A stretch of DNA of 64,000 nucleotides from Ophthalmolycus amberensis (taxonomy: Eukaryota > Chordata > Actinopteri > Perciformes > Zoarcidae), in NCBI GenBank assembly GCA_024529925.1, contig JAFEUB010001548.1, positions 744,001 through 808,000 of the forward strand, given 5' to 3'. The translations under genes and the position numbers were made by a program. Below, piece after piece: positions 11,490 to 24,600 of this stretch. The notes under the pieces were generated by a model that ran no database searches, had not been told where the DNA came from, and was given only the letters and a program-made list of their open reading frames with translations. Within the stretch, counting starts at the first letter, position 1; the number at the start of each line of letters is the position of its first letter.

Positions 11490-12163
11490 ACAATACACCA
11501 CGAACTCATGTAGCTTATGTATGAACAGGCATGCCAAACCTCAAGCACATACAAATGCATACACACGGTGCTCTACATTAGACATGTCATTCAAAACCAA
11601 AAGCCTGTATGAGTTGTTTACATCGTTGTTTTCTAAACTCTGCCATTGAAATACCATACTCAATTATTAGTCCCCCGCACCCAGAATTCACCTGTGAAAA
11701 CACCTGTAACCAATTAGATTCACTGAGAAAGCTTAAACCCCATAAATAGGATTCAGGTTCGCTCTTTGGTATGCACAACAATGGAGGCCAATCTTGGAGA
11801 GAGGGTTGGAAATAGTAATTATTATAATATACTGTATTTTGTATACAGTAACTATGTTCATGTCATCTTCAGGTAAAGTCTTTGTGTATGGTTCTGTTAT
11901 GAGTTTATGAGTATGAGAACAAACACATTGCGTATGTGTTCATTGTCTATATTTACAACATGCTACAAATGAAAATGCCAAAGACTCTATACAAAAGTGT
12001 TTTATACTCAGCACAGTGTGCAGTTGGCATGTGGTAAGAGCTATTTATATGTATTAAGTGTTTGTAAAACTGTGACGCAAAATACAATTTTTAGAAGTTT
12101 ATATAATTGTGAATGAGTCTGCTTTTGCAAGACCTATAAGGTATTTTGTGCATATGTCTGTGC

Positions 12164-12200
<37 letters not shown>

Positions 12201-12260
12201 GAGTAGACAAAGAGGGCCCTTGTTTCAGAAATTGTGATAGCTATTAAAAAATGTACTTAT
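11490..12260. repeat. Dispersed element between ppp6c and megf9
   Basis: Closely similar to 35045-35750 and partly to 9500-10050. Shared landmarks are GCACCTGTGAAAACACCTG-like, ATAAATAGGATT, AATGGAGGCCAATCTTGGAG and TTTCAGAAATTGTG. A (GT)n run at 12167-12198 interrupts it. It is probably a DNA-transposon-derived family; a short reading MEANLGER recurs in two copies but no transposase could be recognised. Confidence 0.6.
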
Positions 12261-12749
12261 CCAACAAACGTACCAAGAGACAACGTCATACTATCACTTC
12301 CGGTGAAGACACTCAAAATACATCTTTTAAAAAAAATATGACGTACAATGTGAAGTGCGCTAATATTGTTTTGAGGGTTTTGCCTATTTAACCGAACCGT
12401 CAATGAAACTGTATTACTTTTTTAAATGAGCGATTCCAGAATAGTTTCACAAAAATACTGGTGTGAAACCGTAGACGATTAAATCTTTGGCGTTGCCAGC
12501 CTAGACAAACATTATGGAGCCTTCACTGTACAATAATCCCACAAATTGCCACTGGGAAATACCATATGGAGGATACCTGGCCTGTTATGTGCACGGAAAT
12601 GACTGCATCACTGCCACGGTCGTTATATCTCATCAGCACAATAACTAAATATGCTTCCTCGAGTTGTTCAGTTAATAGAGCTGGTTATGTTTAGATAATT
12701 TTCAGACGAGTGAGGACGTTTGATCATTTCGTAAGTTTCATAGGTGTCT

Positions 12750-12974
12750 ATGACTGTCCAACCAGCGAACGAACGAGCGCCCAAAGACGTTGTTTCAGGG
12801 CCGCCATTGGCTGAGGCGTACGTCAGTCTCGGGCGGCTCATGGTCGGTTGCAGAGCAGGTAAAGTGTTGACTGTGGTTCATAGGGCAGCACACAGCAGCA
12901 TCAATGGTGGCGTACGCGTCCATTCAGGGAAAGGTCTGAGAGAGACCACTGCTGGGGCTTACATGGAGAGCTGA
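12750..12974 (+). other. Upstream ORF in the putative megf9 5' leader (74 codons)
   Basis: ATG at 12750, no stop until TGA at 12972-12974, only 8 nt before the megf9 ATG at 12983. The predicted peptide has no recognised domain. It is only relevant if the leader is unspliced across this region, which the sequence does not prove. Confidence 0.4.
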
Positions 12975-12982
12975 AAGTGAAT

Positions 12983-13547
12983 ATGAGGTTAACGTCCTTA
13001 ATGATGTACATATCTCCGGCTCTGCTATTTATTTTGTATGTATATATTGGATTTTCTGAAGCTGCTCCCCGCATCAGTCCCTACGATGCGTCGCCTATCT
13101 CCGGGAAGCCCGGCTCAGCCTCCGACACCTGGCAGACCTTGCACACCGACACGCCTCGTACTTTACCCGAGAGCAGGTTCGCTCTTGGGCCTCTAACCGA
13201 ACTCGCACCGTCGCCTACCATCGTTTCTGCCGGCCCGACCACCACCAACACCTCTACTAGCCATATTACTAAAACTGCAACCACCTTCCAGCCTCTAACA
13301 ACGGACCCGGCGACTTCTACTGATACCGGGATCATTTCAGCCATCAAAGAACAAATAACAGCGCCGATTTCCAGATTAACCGGCGCACGCAAACGGTCCA
13401 CCGATGCACAAACATCACTTTTTGCTCCGGAGAAAATGCTGCAGACCATGGTGTCCATGGTGTCCATGGTCTCCCAGCGCACAGCGAACGACGCCTGGGC
13501 AGCAGATAATATCGGCACATCAGATACCTCGATAGAGAACAGTCAAG
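12983..13547 (+). CDS. megf9: megf9 coding exon 1 (signal peptide and Ser/Thr-rich region)
   Basis: Starts at ATG 12983 (A at -3) with MRLTSLMMYISPALLFILYV, a clear signal peptide, followed by Pro/Ser/Thr-rich sequence with potential O-glycosylation sites. Includes GARKR near residue 135 and a VSMVSMVS direct repeat. Ends AGTCAAG before GTGAGT, phase 1. Confidence 0.88.
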
Positions 13548-16500
13548 GTGAGTAACGTTACCTTCGAGTACAACAGCTACCAGCAACATGGAAAGAGGAA
13601 GCAATCTGATTTATTTTTGTAAGGCATTGCTAGGCCTATGTACTTTTATTGTTTGTCTGTCTTTTTATGTATCTGTCTGTATGGACCCCGAGTCTATTTC
13701 AGCTCTTGTACAATACTGATGAGCTGCATGTTGTTTTTAGCACCTCCGTGTCTAATATAGACTGCCAGGAGGAGCAGGGTGGTCACACGGGGCTTTGACG
13801 CAGAGAACGAGCACATTGCAACAATGGCAGAGCCGTCAGATCACACGGCGCAGCCTTCAAACGATCGGGGAATCACCAAATCCTAATCTCATAAATACAC
13901 GATTTGTCCTCTGTGCATTTAGCGGTGTAGCCTAATGTTCCAGAGGACTTTTATTACAGCACGAGTGTGCACATATTACAGTGGGCTGGGAGAGGGGGTG
14001 CAGGTTGGTCCTGTTCAGTCAATGTATCCATCCGTCAGTGCACAGAGAGCCCATACAGAGCCCTGATCCTTTTGTGTTACACCCGACGGGCTTTGCTATT
14101 GACGGGGAACTACAAGAAGCTGCTCCGATAGCTGCTTCCCCTCCATCCTCTATTGTTGTTTGCATGGCAAACACGGAACAAGGCCGTTCAACCAAGATGG
14201 CCAAGCCATGAATGAGCAATGCCAGAGGAGCCCCTCCTCTCACACATCAGGGTCTCCATGTGGATGTGTTGTTCTGAGGCGTGGGGTCCTGTCCAAAATG
14301 GTGCTTTAATGGGTGGGAAGGTCTGCTGAAGCCATATTGTTCCTATCAGGAGATGGATCGTAGTCAGTCTTCCTAAACTCGTAGATATAAAACCGGTGGT
14401 GTCCAAACGATTTGGATTGTGGGCCATACACTGAAAAATATGGCAATTCTTTTGAGTAAATAAGTACAGTTAAAAATGGGCAAATATTGTTTTCTGTTCA
14501 TTGGATAAGGGTCCACTTCAAACATTATGATGCAAACATCAGCTATAAATCTGATATTAAGATGTAACAAACGGAACAGGCAGAAATGGTGAAATGCTGG
14601 TTTCTGTGCCAGCACCGATCATTTCATTGGATTTAGTTGATATTAAGTGTTAGTTTAATTTCGAACATTCACCGTGTCCCATTTTAAAGAGGGCAGTGGG
14701 ACACAGTTGGCCACATATTGTTTGCTGAATCCATTTCCTCCCAGAAAATGCCATGTTGTAGTTGTAACTTCATGATGCTCCGAAGCCAGGACATAAGAAC
14801 CCCATGAAGTCTGTTTTCTTTCATACTGTGACTGATACTGGCCCCTCACATGCAGTTATGTTTTCACAATGACCCTTTGTTCCCCCCACTGTGTGCCACC
14901 TTACTGTCTGCATTAATCTCGGTGATCGGAGGAGGATTAGCTGTTGGTGAGCTCTGGTTGTGATGTTGAAGAGGGAGAAGCAGGACCAATGTTCTGCCTG
15001 GTCTCCATGGTGAGGCGCTGTCACGGGAGCGTCGAGTGGCCGGGTCAAGATATCAGATGTTCAGTGTGATGCTTGTGAATATATTTTAATGATGTACTTT
15101 CTTTGTTGCTGACATCCTTCTGTACAGTTACATTTGGCATTTTTTCAGTGTTCTGTTTAGTCGCCCCTCAGTTGTGAAGATGTGCTGCTTCTCTTTGTCT
15201 CTGTGACGGTGAACTCTCTGTTTGGACTGACGAGCAATAAGAAAACGTTGGGCTGAAGGAGAATGTGATGGCCGCTTATTCACCATTTTATAGGCCAGAC
15301 AAGAAAACGGGCAGATTAATTAATAAGGAAAATAACAGTTCTTCACAGCCCTGCTATCAATCTGCATGCTTCTGTTAGTATTTCGGGTCAGCATTGCAGA
15401 TGACTTGAGATAAAATGGCGGCGTGTTTCAGGCAGTTCCCTTCGCAAATCTGTCGGTGTTATTTATTCGCGTTCATTTGGACCCCAAAGTCAAGATGAGA
15501 TCTCCTCCCTTGTGTGAGATCATACAGAGAGGCTTCAGCAGGTAGCGCAGCACCCTTCGGTGTTCTCGTGTCCAATAGATCGGAGAGATCTCTGCACCAC
15601 ACACAGGTCCAGTCCAATCCACATCAAACCTGTTGTTTGGCTGTGCACCTAGTGGAAGCCTGACTGTGTGTGAGGGGATATGCATTCACCCGATCTCACA
15701 CATTCTCAGGCGTGATGGGGCCCGACAGCGCTTCAGTGGAAGGGCCTGACCGTGTCCTCCACAGGTCGCATAATCAGGCCTTTCTCCGTTACATAAAAGT
15801 CCAAGCATCAGTGAAAGAGGAGATTAATCAGGAATGCTTTAACATTCAGCCGCCCTCTTCTCTTTGTTGACCGGCTACCTGAGGTTCTGTGTGCTGTCTG
15901 TATGCATACGTACATGACGAGCGTTTTATTTACAGCTCTTGTCTTCCTGGTCTGACTGCTGAGTACAGGGTGGAGACAGTCAGGCGTCACTCGCCACACC
16001 TAACCTGAGATCAGATGAATAATAGATAAGCCACTCTGTACTCGTCTGTCATTGTATCCTCTGGTTTCTTTGAGCGCACCAGTTTGAACTGTACAAAATC
16101 TTCCATTGACAACGCAGCGGCACTCAGTTTGCCGTCTTTGTTTAAGACACAAATCTTCATGAGGGGAATTCATCATAAAACAAAATGACATCAAATAGTA
16201 TAAGTGAGAGCTGCCGGTGTGGCCCTTTCAAAAGCATGAAAGAGGACGTATGATGAAGTCATTTGCATTCCTTGTACACATACGTAATCTGGAGTTCCTA
16301 CCAACCCTACACTGTGACATAAGACCACTCATTCAGTTGGGCGTGAACTGCCTGGATCAGGACACACGAACATGTGATTCACTCGCACTTGGCTGTCCTT
16401 TCCTATGTCACATGCAGCCTCATTTAAACTACCTTTGCAAAGGTGTGCCATATTTTCCCCGCGAGCCAATCAGAGCAGACTGGGCTGTATTGGAGGTGGG

Positions 16501-18641
16501 GCTTAAAGAGACAGGCGCTAAAACGGAGCAATTCAGACAAAGGGTGAAAACGGGTATGAACCTGAAAATGAGCACGATATGTCTCCCTTAATTCATACAC
16601 TGAAGATAAAGGGCCTAGAAGCCGGCTCATGGCGGCTTTTTCTATTGATTGGTGAGAGGAATATGGACATGGAAAGAACTAGAAAGTCCCAGAGGCCGAT
16701 GGAACAGACTGAAGGATAGTGGAAGGCTGGATGCACTTGACAGCTTCTAGTGTTGCTGCTTCTTGGTATGGTCACACCAGCCCACCGTCCAATGAGGTTG
16801 CCCTGCACTCAGCCCTGAAAGAGAATGTAACGTCACAACTCGGGTGACTTGACATTGAACACATTGAGTGACTGTAAGCGTGCGTCTGTGGGACCAATGC
16901 TGCAGTTTGTAGTGTGATGGTGTAGTCTTGTACTGTAGAGAAGCATGATGACTTCTACATTTTCAAACACAGCGTATCTCTGTTTCTATGATGCAAATTC
17001 AAAGGAGGAAGGTAAACCTGGAGATCACACAACACAGAAGGCTGTTTAGGCTTCAGTCAAAGTGGAATTATTGATTCTAATGTGAAACACATTCTAACTG
17101 TATAAACTCCACTGAAACAGAATACTGAGCTGTGTCAATGCTCCCTGTTAGAGGTTTCATTAAAGTGGTAATGGACAACCTTTTAACTTTTGCCCTGTTT
17201 TAGTTTTTAAAGTGTCATTGGCGGCACAGCTGTCGCCGAGACACCAGCATGACTTTCCTTTCTGTTAGCCTCAGAAGCTCAACTTCCATCAGCACAGGAC
17301 AGTTGGCTTCCTCTACCGGAGACATAACTGAAGCCCTCCCATTGATGCTCTGACACTGATGGCTACCAGGGAAAACAGAACCGCTCTCCTCTTCCTGTTG
17401 TGGTTGCATAATGGTTGACGTACTACCTTTTGTGCCATGAATCAAGCCTTTATTTTAATAAGAACAAGTATTATTATATTTATATAGCACTTTTCATGCT
17501 TAAGCACAAAGGCTACGGATTAATGTAAAAAAAAAAAATCTGAAACCCTCCAGACTATTACTGATGAAAAATAGCCTCTTGGCTAATTCTGGCGCATTTA
17601 ACGTGATATTTTATTAATCTGTACTGTCCCTACCAAATAAAAATTGTAAGCCCTTGTATGTCATAAAATACTGAAGAACATGAGAGCACATCTATCAAGC
17701 TGCTCTGAGCCCGTACATCAACAGATGAACGTGCAGAAATATGTTGATATGTAAGTACGATGTGGTTAAGATAAAACTTCTGTAAAGCAGATAGAATGCA
17801 AATAAAAGAACAGTCTTGAATTTAAAGGAAAAGAGCAGATTATTGAGTAACGATGAGATGGAAGGTGTCCGATGCGCTGCCACTGTTCAGCGGTAGATGA
17901 CGATCCCTGCAGCGGTGTCCACGACTCCTCCTGCTGCATATGCAAATTGATTTGATTCACGACCATTGATGCCGTTGAACACGGCGCCATATCATCGGCC
18001 ACTTTCCGATCTCGCCGTCACTCAAATTATTTGTGCATAAAATGTGCGTATAGAATTCTAAAGTAGAGTCAAATGTAAATGATGATATACTGTTCAGACT
18101 ACCTCTGCTACTCCTCCTTGCAGTGTTTCTCATGTCTTGTCTCTCCCTCTCACTGTGACACCCCCATCCATCCACCAGAGGCTCTTTGTAACTGCAGCAG
18201 TGGTGGTGAGGGCATTTTGGACCCGGACGAGTGTGATCGGGGTACCGGTCAGTGTTCTTGTGTGTCGGGCTACACCGGTCTACAGTGCGAGGACTGCGAG
18301 GAGGGACACTTCACCAACGGCACCAGCGGCTGCCTGCCCTGCGCCTGCGACTCCTTCGGCGCAGTGAACCACCTCTGTGACAGGTCAGCCTGCTCTCCCT
18401 GCTTTCACCCTCCGGTAGCCATGTTGGACGTGTCAACAGACCTCAGTTCTGTGCTGTGTTTGGCTGGAAAGTGGTCATCGCAGCAGTAATACATTGGACT
18501 GAATTTATGTTTGGATTTGTTTGCTAGTTTATAGGTTTCTCTCACTGCATAGTATTAGGCCTGCTATCCTTAGCCTCTTTCAACACAGACTGTTAACCCA
18601 GGGTTGACCTGAGCCCAGAGTTATATGATGAATATATGTCA

Positions 18642-18683
<42 letters not shown>

Positions 18684-21600
18684 AATCTCATGAATGAGAT
18701 CAGGTTATACCAGACAGATGTTATTCTCAGGAGATGGTGGAGAGTGAATATTGGACTTGTATTCTTTCGGTGGCCTGAAACATAAATAAAAGTAAAGGCT
18801 AATGTTAATTGTAAATTGACAACTGTTTTATAACATAACTTAGTGTGGTAGTAATACATCAATGCTACCAATGAAGCGTGATCCTGTCATATGACATCAT
18901 CATAACCTTCCACACATTTCAATGAAATCTGACTGACTTTTTACTATTAAAAAGTAAAATGACTTTTTATTTTGATGAGCAAGTTGTTACCGTTTGATTA
19001 TATTTCACAGCAGCCGGTACTGAGAGGACCTGCTAGTGCAGCTGCACGATCAGTAGCTGTGGCTGCTGATCTGATGTGGGTCCCCTACGCATTGGCTGGA
19101 ACATCATGTGATTAGATAGATGGAACAAAACTGCCTTATTTGAATGCAAGTGCATGATTGGACAACACAGGTGCACACACACCGACTGTTCAGTAAATGA
19201 GAATGGGTTGAAGGCAGAGTCGGACTGACCACAACAAGCTACGTGTGTCACTGTGATCTAAACCTGGAAACAGATCCTGTTTGTCAGACTATTGAGATTT
19301 ATTTTGAGCATTACTGAATATTTCTATGTATCCCTCATCTATAGCCTGGCTGTATCGGGGATTTCATTACAAAGTTTCTGGGAGAAATGTGATGCACCTG
19401 CAAAGTGTCTGCAGCTTCTTAAAGGACTAGTGCCGTGGTCTACCAAGGCCAAACAGACTGTCTGCTGTGAATGAGTGTTTGTTATCGCATAAAGACTGAG
19501 ACGAGATGTTCTGGGGCTCAGCTTTGCCCTGCAGACTCCTTATTGTGCCCATGGATGGAGGCCTCCCTGAAGGCAGCTGAATGAACTTCCTCCTTACTCC
19601 TCAAATTCCAAGCCAGGAAACACACGGCAGACCTTGCATGCAATTTCTCCGGAAGTCACAAAAGCTGCGTGTGCGTGTGCGTGTGCATGTGCGTGTGTGG
19701 GTGTGGAGCATGGTAAAAATAGTGACTGTACTTTCTGCCTCTACCCATGAGCAGGAATGCTGCAGCTTTCAAAAGCTCGAGTCAATGTGTGGAGGATTTG
19801 TGTTGTCATGCTCTGGAACACATATGTCACAATGTAGCTTACATAAGCTCAATGCTAATGGGTGTAGTCCTTTGCTGGAGACACGGAATGTCCTTTTCAT
19901 GTTTCTGAAGCCTGCGTGTGGAGTTGAATGTGATGTAGGTGACGGTGCAGGCAGCTTTCACACAGTGACGCTCCTAATACAGTCCTTCTCAGACAGTCTG
20001 AGCCCAGCCTGCTCACTGCTAACCCTGCTAGCCTAGCACAGCCCCTTCAGGAGCTTATCACCGTGAGTTACACAGATTACCCAGCTTTCCACCCCCCCCC
20101 CCCCCCCCCCCCCCACCTCCCCGCTGTTTAGGAATCTTTTCCATTAAGTAATGAGCAATCCAGCCGAGGTTGAGCCAGTCCCTGTGCTTTAGTTGTGTCC
20201 ACAGCACTTAGTTTTACAGATCTGTTGACGAAGAATAGATTTGGTCAATGTCATTTCAAAATCATACCAAAACCCATTATAACCAACAGGACAATGTGCC
20301 ACTGGTTGCATGCACTGTAACTCCCCTGAAAACCATTGTGGAACCTGGCTGACGGCAGCTGCATCAGTGATGTCCAGCACTGATGTCGGGGCAGACGGTG
20401 TGGCTCAACCCAAACGGGTCTGATGAGGTCGAGGTCGGTGCTCTGTGCAGGCCGGTCCAGGTGTTCCACTCCAAACTGGGAAAAGCGTTTGTTGTGGAGC
20501 TGATGGTGCACATGTTGGGCATTGTCATGTTGAAACAAACTGCTGCCACAAAGTCTAAAGGGCACTATCATCAGACATGTTTCCATTCAGACTATTATGC
20601 ACATTTTGAAGTATGGCATTAGAAAAGCTGGATGGAAATGTCAAAAATAAGTTTCTACGCTGGTTTGAGATGGTTTTTGCCTTTGTTAAAAAAGATGGTT
20701 GATGCGCTAAATTGAATATGGAATCTTTACATCTTTACAGAATAAATTCTGAGCGAATATTTAACACTAACATGATGATCAGCTGATGGAAAAGCACCTC
20801 ATTTGCATTTCTTTTTAGTGACATTTCAAAAGTTTGTTTAATATTTGCTGGACAGTTGAACAGAATCAAGACTATTGTAAACTGTTGCATTGGAACCAAA
20901 CGACACGGGGCCCTTTGCAGGTTAGCGGGAGCAGGAGAGCAGCCTTTAGCTGCACCTATACTTTAGCTTTAGCTGCACCTATACTTTAGCTTTAGCTGCA
21001 CCTATACATTAGCTTTAGCTGCACCTATACATTAGCTTTAGCTGCACCTATACTTTAGCTTTAGCTGCACCTATACTTTAGCTTTAGCTGCACCTATACT
21101 TTAGCTTTAGCTGCACCTATACTTTAGCTTTAGCTGCACCTATACTTTAGCTTTAGCTGCACCTATACTTTAGCTTTAGCTGCACCTATACTTTAGCTTT
21201 AGCTGCACCTATACTTTAGCTTTAGCTGCACCTATACTTTAGCTTTAGCTGCACCTATACTTTAGCTTTAGCTGCACCTATACTTTAGCTTTAGCTGCGG
21301 TCTTCTCATGTCGTAGGATGAACAACGGACCCTCTTTATCCTCAGAGAAGAGTTGACTGATCCAGTGTGCTGTCATGGTTTCTCTTCATCATACTCATTT
21401 ACAACCAGTGATGATGTCTGGACTGAGCGTTGATTGGTTCACTTCCAGATACCTGACAGCGCAGCATGAGGGAAAGCTGAGAGTTCTGATTTTTATTCCC
21501 AAAACCAAACGATCACACGTGTGCAACTCAGTGAGCTGTTGGGAAGTGTTTGCTGTGATCGTCTGAGGCAGCATTACTTAACTACTCGTGGTGTAACGGA

Positions 21601-24600
21601 CCGCCTCACGGTTTAACACGCATGTGAACCGCAGATGAACTCCACAGTTTAACGTTAACCATGACAGTGTGAAATAAAGTTTTACTGACGATCGTTATCC
21701 TCCAATATTCAGTCAAATATGTGATCAATACATCATTTATGCTTTTATAGTCGCCAATATCTGATAATGTTACTTTGTAAACAACCAATCTGTGTTTGGG
21801 TTTAAATCGACAGGAGGACTAAACTAAAGGAGGAACCGTTCGGTTACATGATGATGCGTTCAGGCTCTGTTCAGTGAAGGTAGATTATAACGTTAGCATG
21901 ATGCTGTCTTGTAAAATGTAGTTTTGGTGAAGGAGATGTTTTCATGTTAATATAAAATACATACCGGTGTTAGAGATGAATTATGAGCTGTTTAACTTCC
22001 TAACATGAGCTCTAAGCACATTATTATACATCATTAAAAATAATAATGGCATTTGTTTTAATCAATAAAAATACTATCTTATTTTCTTATCATTTAAATT
22101 GTGAAGAAAATTTAATATTTGTGAAGAAAAAAACAGTATAGAAGACGATAAAGTAAAAGGATAACATTTAGAATTTTAAATAGTTTACACTGACTTTAGA
22201 GCAGTTACAATATGTTTCTATAGTCTGTAGCCTTGTATAATCAAACACAGGGCTCTGTGTCAATGATCAGCATCAATGATCAGCAATTGGTATTAGCGGC
22301 AAATCCGTGACTGATCCGTGAGTTGTATGCTCCGTTGCTCCACTATTAACTACAGTAGACTATATAATGTAGCTGAAAGCCAGACAGCGCTCTCCTCTAA
22401 AAACATCTGGATTCGTGGTTTGAAATCCTAAAACACAGTTTTTGCAAATAACTACACATGCTTAACTACATGAGACACATCATTCAAATCTAAAAGCCTG
22501 TGTGTGTTCTTTGCTAAACTATCAATCACCTGCACATATAATGCACCTGTGAAAAATAATAATGTATTTATATACTATAATAGTGTACTATACTGTTAAA
22601 ACAGATGTTCAAAGTACTTTACACGACAATAAAATCAAGATCAAGTAAAAATAGCATTAAGAGGCTACAGTCATGCTAGCAGGTGGATGTGTGGCGCTTC
22701 ACCCAGGCACAGTGATGCTAAGCTAAATGCTAACCTCAGCATACTAAGATGCTATGAATGACAATGTAACCATGCTGATGTTTCACGTATTGGACACATT
22801 GTCAGTTTTCCCAGATGTTGGAGCTTGATGTAAAGTCAACCAAGTCATTAGGATTCATCTTCTGGGGACCATGCACATCATTTCATGGTCGTCCAGTACT
22901 TTGTTAAAGGTCGTAAACTCCATATGTAGAGCATTTGTAAAGCAACAAACAACTATTATCTTTGTTCCAGTAGATTGCAGTAATGTTTACCTGAGCAGAG
23001 GATGAAGTCTCTCTCCCTCCTTGTGTGTTGTGATCACAACTTCTTCCTGGTTTGTTAATGTGGCTGGCCACACATGTCCTTTAGTGCACGTGAGTGTGCC
23101 CCACTGGCGAGCTCATTGCCTCTGCTCTGCACTGTTCTGCACTGCATTGCACTGCTCTGCACTGCTCTACTCTGCACTGCTCTGCTCTACACTGCTCTGC
23201 TCTGCACTGTTCTGCACTGCATTGCACTGCTCTGCACTGCTCTGCACTGCTCTACTCTGCTCTGCTCTACTCTGCACTGCTCTGCACTGCTCTGCTCTAC
23301 ACTGCTCTGCTCTACTCTGCACTGCTCTGCTCTACACTGCTCTGCTCTACACTGCTCTGCTCTGCTCTACACTGCTCTGCTCTGCTCTACACTGCTCTGC
23401 TCTACACTGCTCTGCTCTGCTCTACACTGCTCTGCTCTACACTGCTCTGCTCTGCTCTACACTGCTCTGCACTGCTCTACTCTGCACTGCTCTGCTCTAC
23501 ACTGCTCTGCTCTGCTCTACACTGCTCTGCTCTGCTCTACACTGCTCTGCTCTACACTGCTCTGCACTGCTCTGATCTGCTCTACACTGCTCTGCTCTGC
23601 TCTACACTGCTCTGCTCTGCTCTGCTCTGCACTGCTCTGCTCTGCTCTGCTCTGCTCTGCTCTACACTGCTCTGCACTGCTCTGCTCTGCACTGCTCTGC
23701 TCTGCTCTACACTGCTCTGCTCTGCTCTGCACTGCTCTGCTCTGCTCTGCTCTACACTGCTCTACACTGCTCTGCTCTACACTGCTCTGCTCTACACTGC
23801 TCTGCTCTGCTCTGCTCTACACTGCTCTACACTGCTCTGCTCTACACTGCTCTGCTCTGCTCTACACTGCTCTACACTGCTCTGCTCTGCTCTACACTGC
23901 TCTGCTCTACACTGCTCTGCTCTGCTCTGCACTGCTCTGCTCTGCTCTACACTGCTCTACACTGCTCTGCTCTACACTGCTCTGCTCTACACTGCTCTAC
24001 ACTGCTCTGCTCTGCTCTACACTGCTCTGCTCTACACTGCTCTGCTCTGCTCTGCACTGCTCTGCACTGCTCTGCTCTGCTCTGCTCTGCTCTGCTCTGC
24101 TCTGCTCTGCACTGCTCTGCTCTGCTCTGCACTGCTCTGCTCTGCTCTGCTCTGCACTGCTCTGCTCTGCTCTACACTGCTCTGCTCTACACTGCTCTAC
24201 ACTGCTCTGCTCTGCTCTACACTGCTCTGCTCTACACTGCTCTGCTCTGCTCTGCACTGCTCTGCTCTGCTCTGCACTGCACTGCACTGCACTGCTCTGC
24301 ACTGCTCTGCACTGCACTGCTCTGCTCTGCTCTGCACTGCTCTGCTCTGCACTGCACTGCTCTGCACTGCACTGCACTGCTCTGCACTGCTCTGCACTGC
24401 ACTGCTCTGCTCTGCTCTGCTCTGCTCTGCACTGCTCTGCACTGCACTGCACTGCTCTACACTGCACTGCTCTGCTCTACACTGCACTGCTCTGCTCTGC
24501 ACTGCTCTGCTCTGCTCTGCTCTGCTCTGCACTGCTCTGCTCTGCTCTACACTGCTCTGCTCTGCTCTACACTGCTCTGCACTGCTCTGCTCTGCTCTGC

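Noticed and set aside
13081..13604. Minus-strand ORFs opposite megf9 exon 1
   Set aside because: Shadows of the GC-rich Ser/Thr exon; no homology recognised.
19581..20036. 151-codon ORF in megf9 intron 2
   Set aside because: Contains a GTGCGTGT-repeat reading and no recognised domain or splice context.
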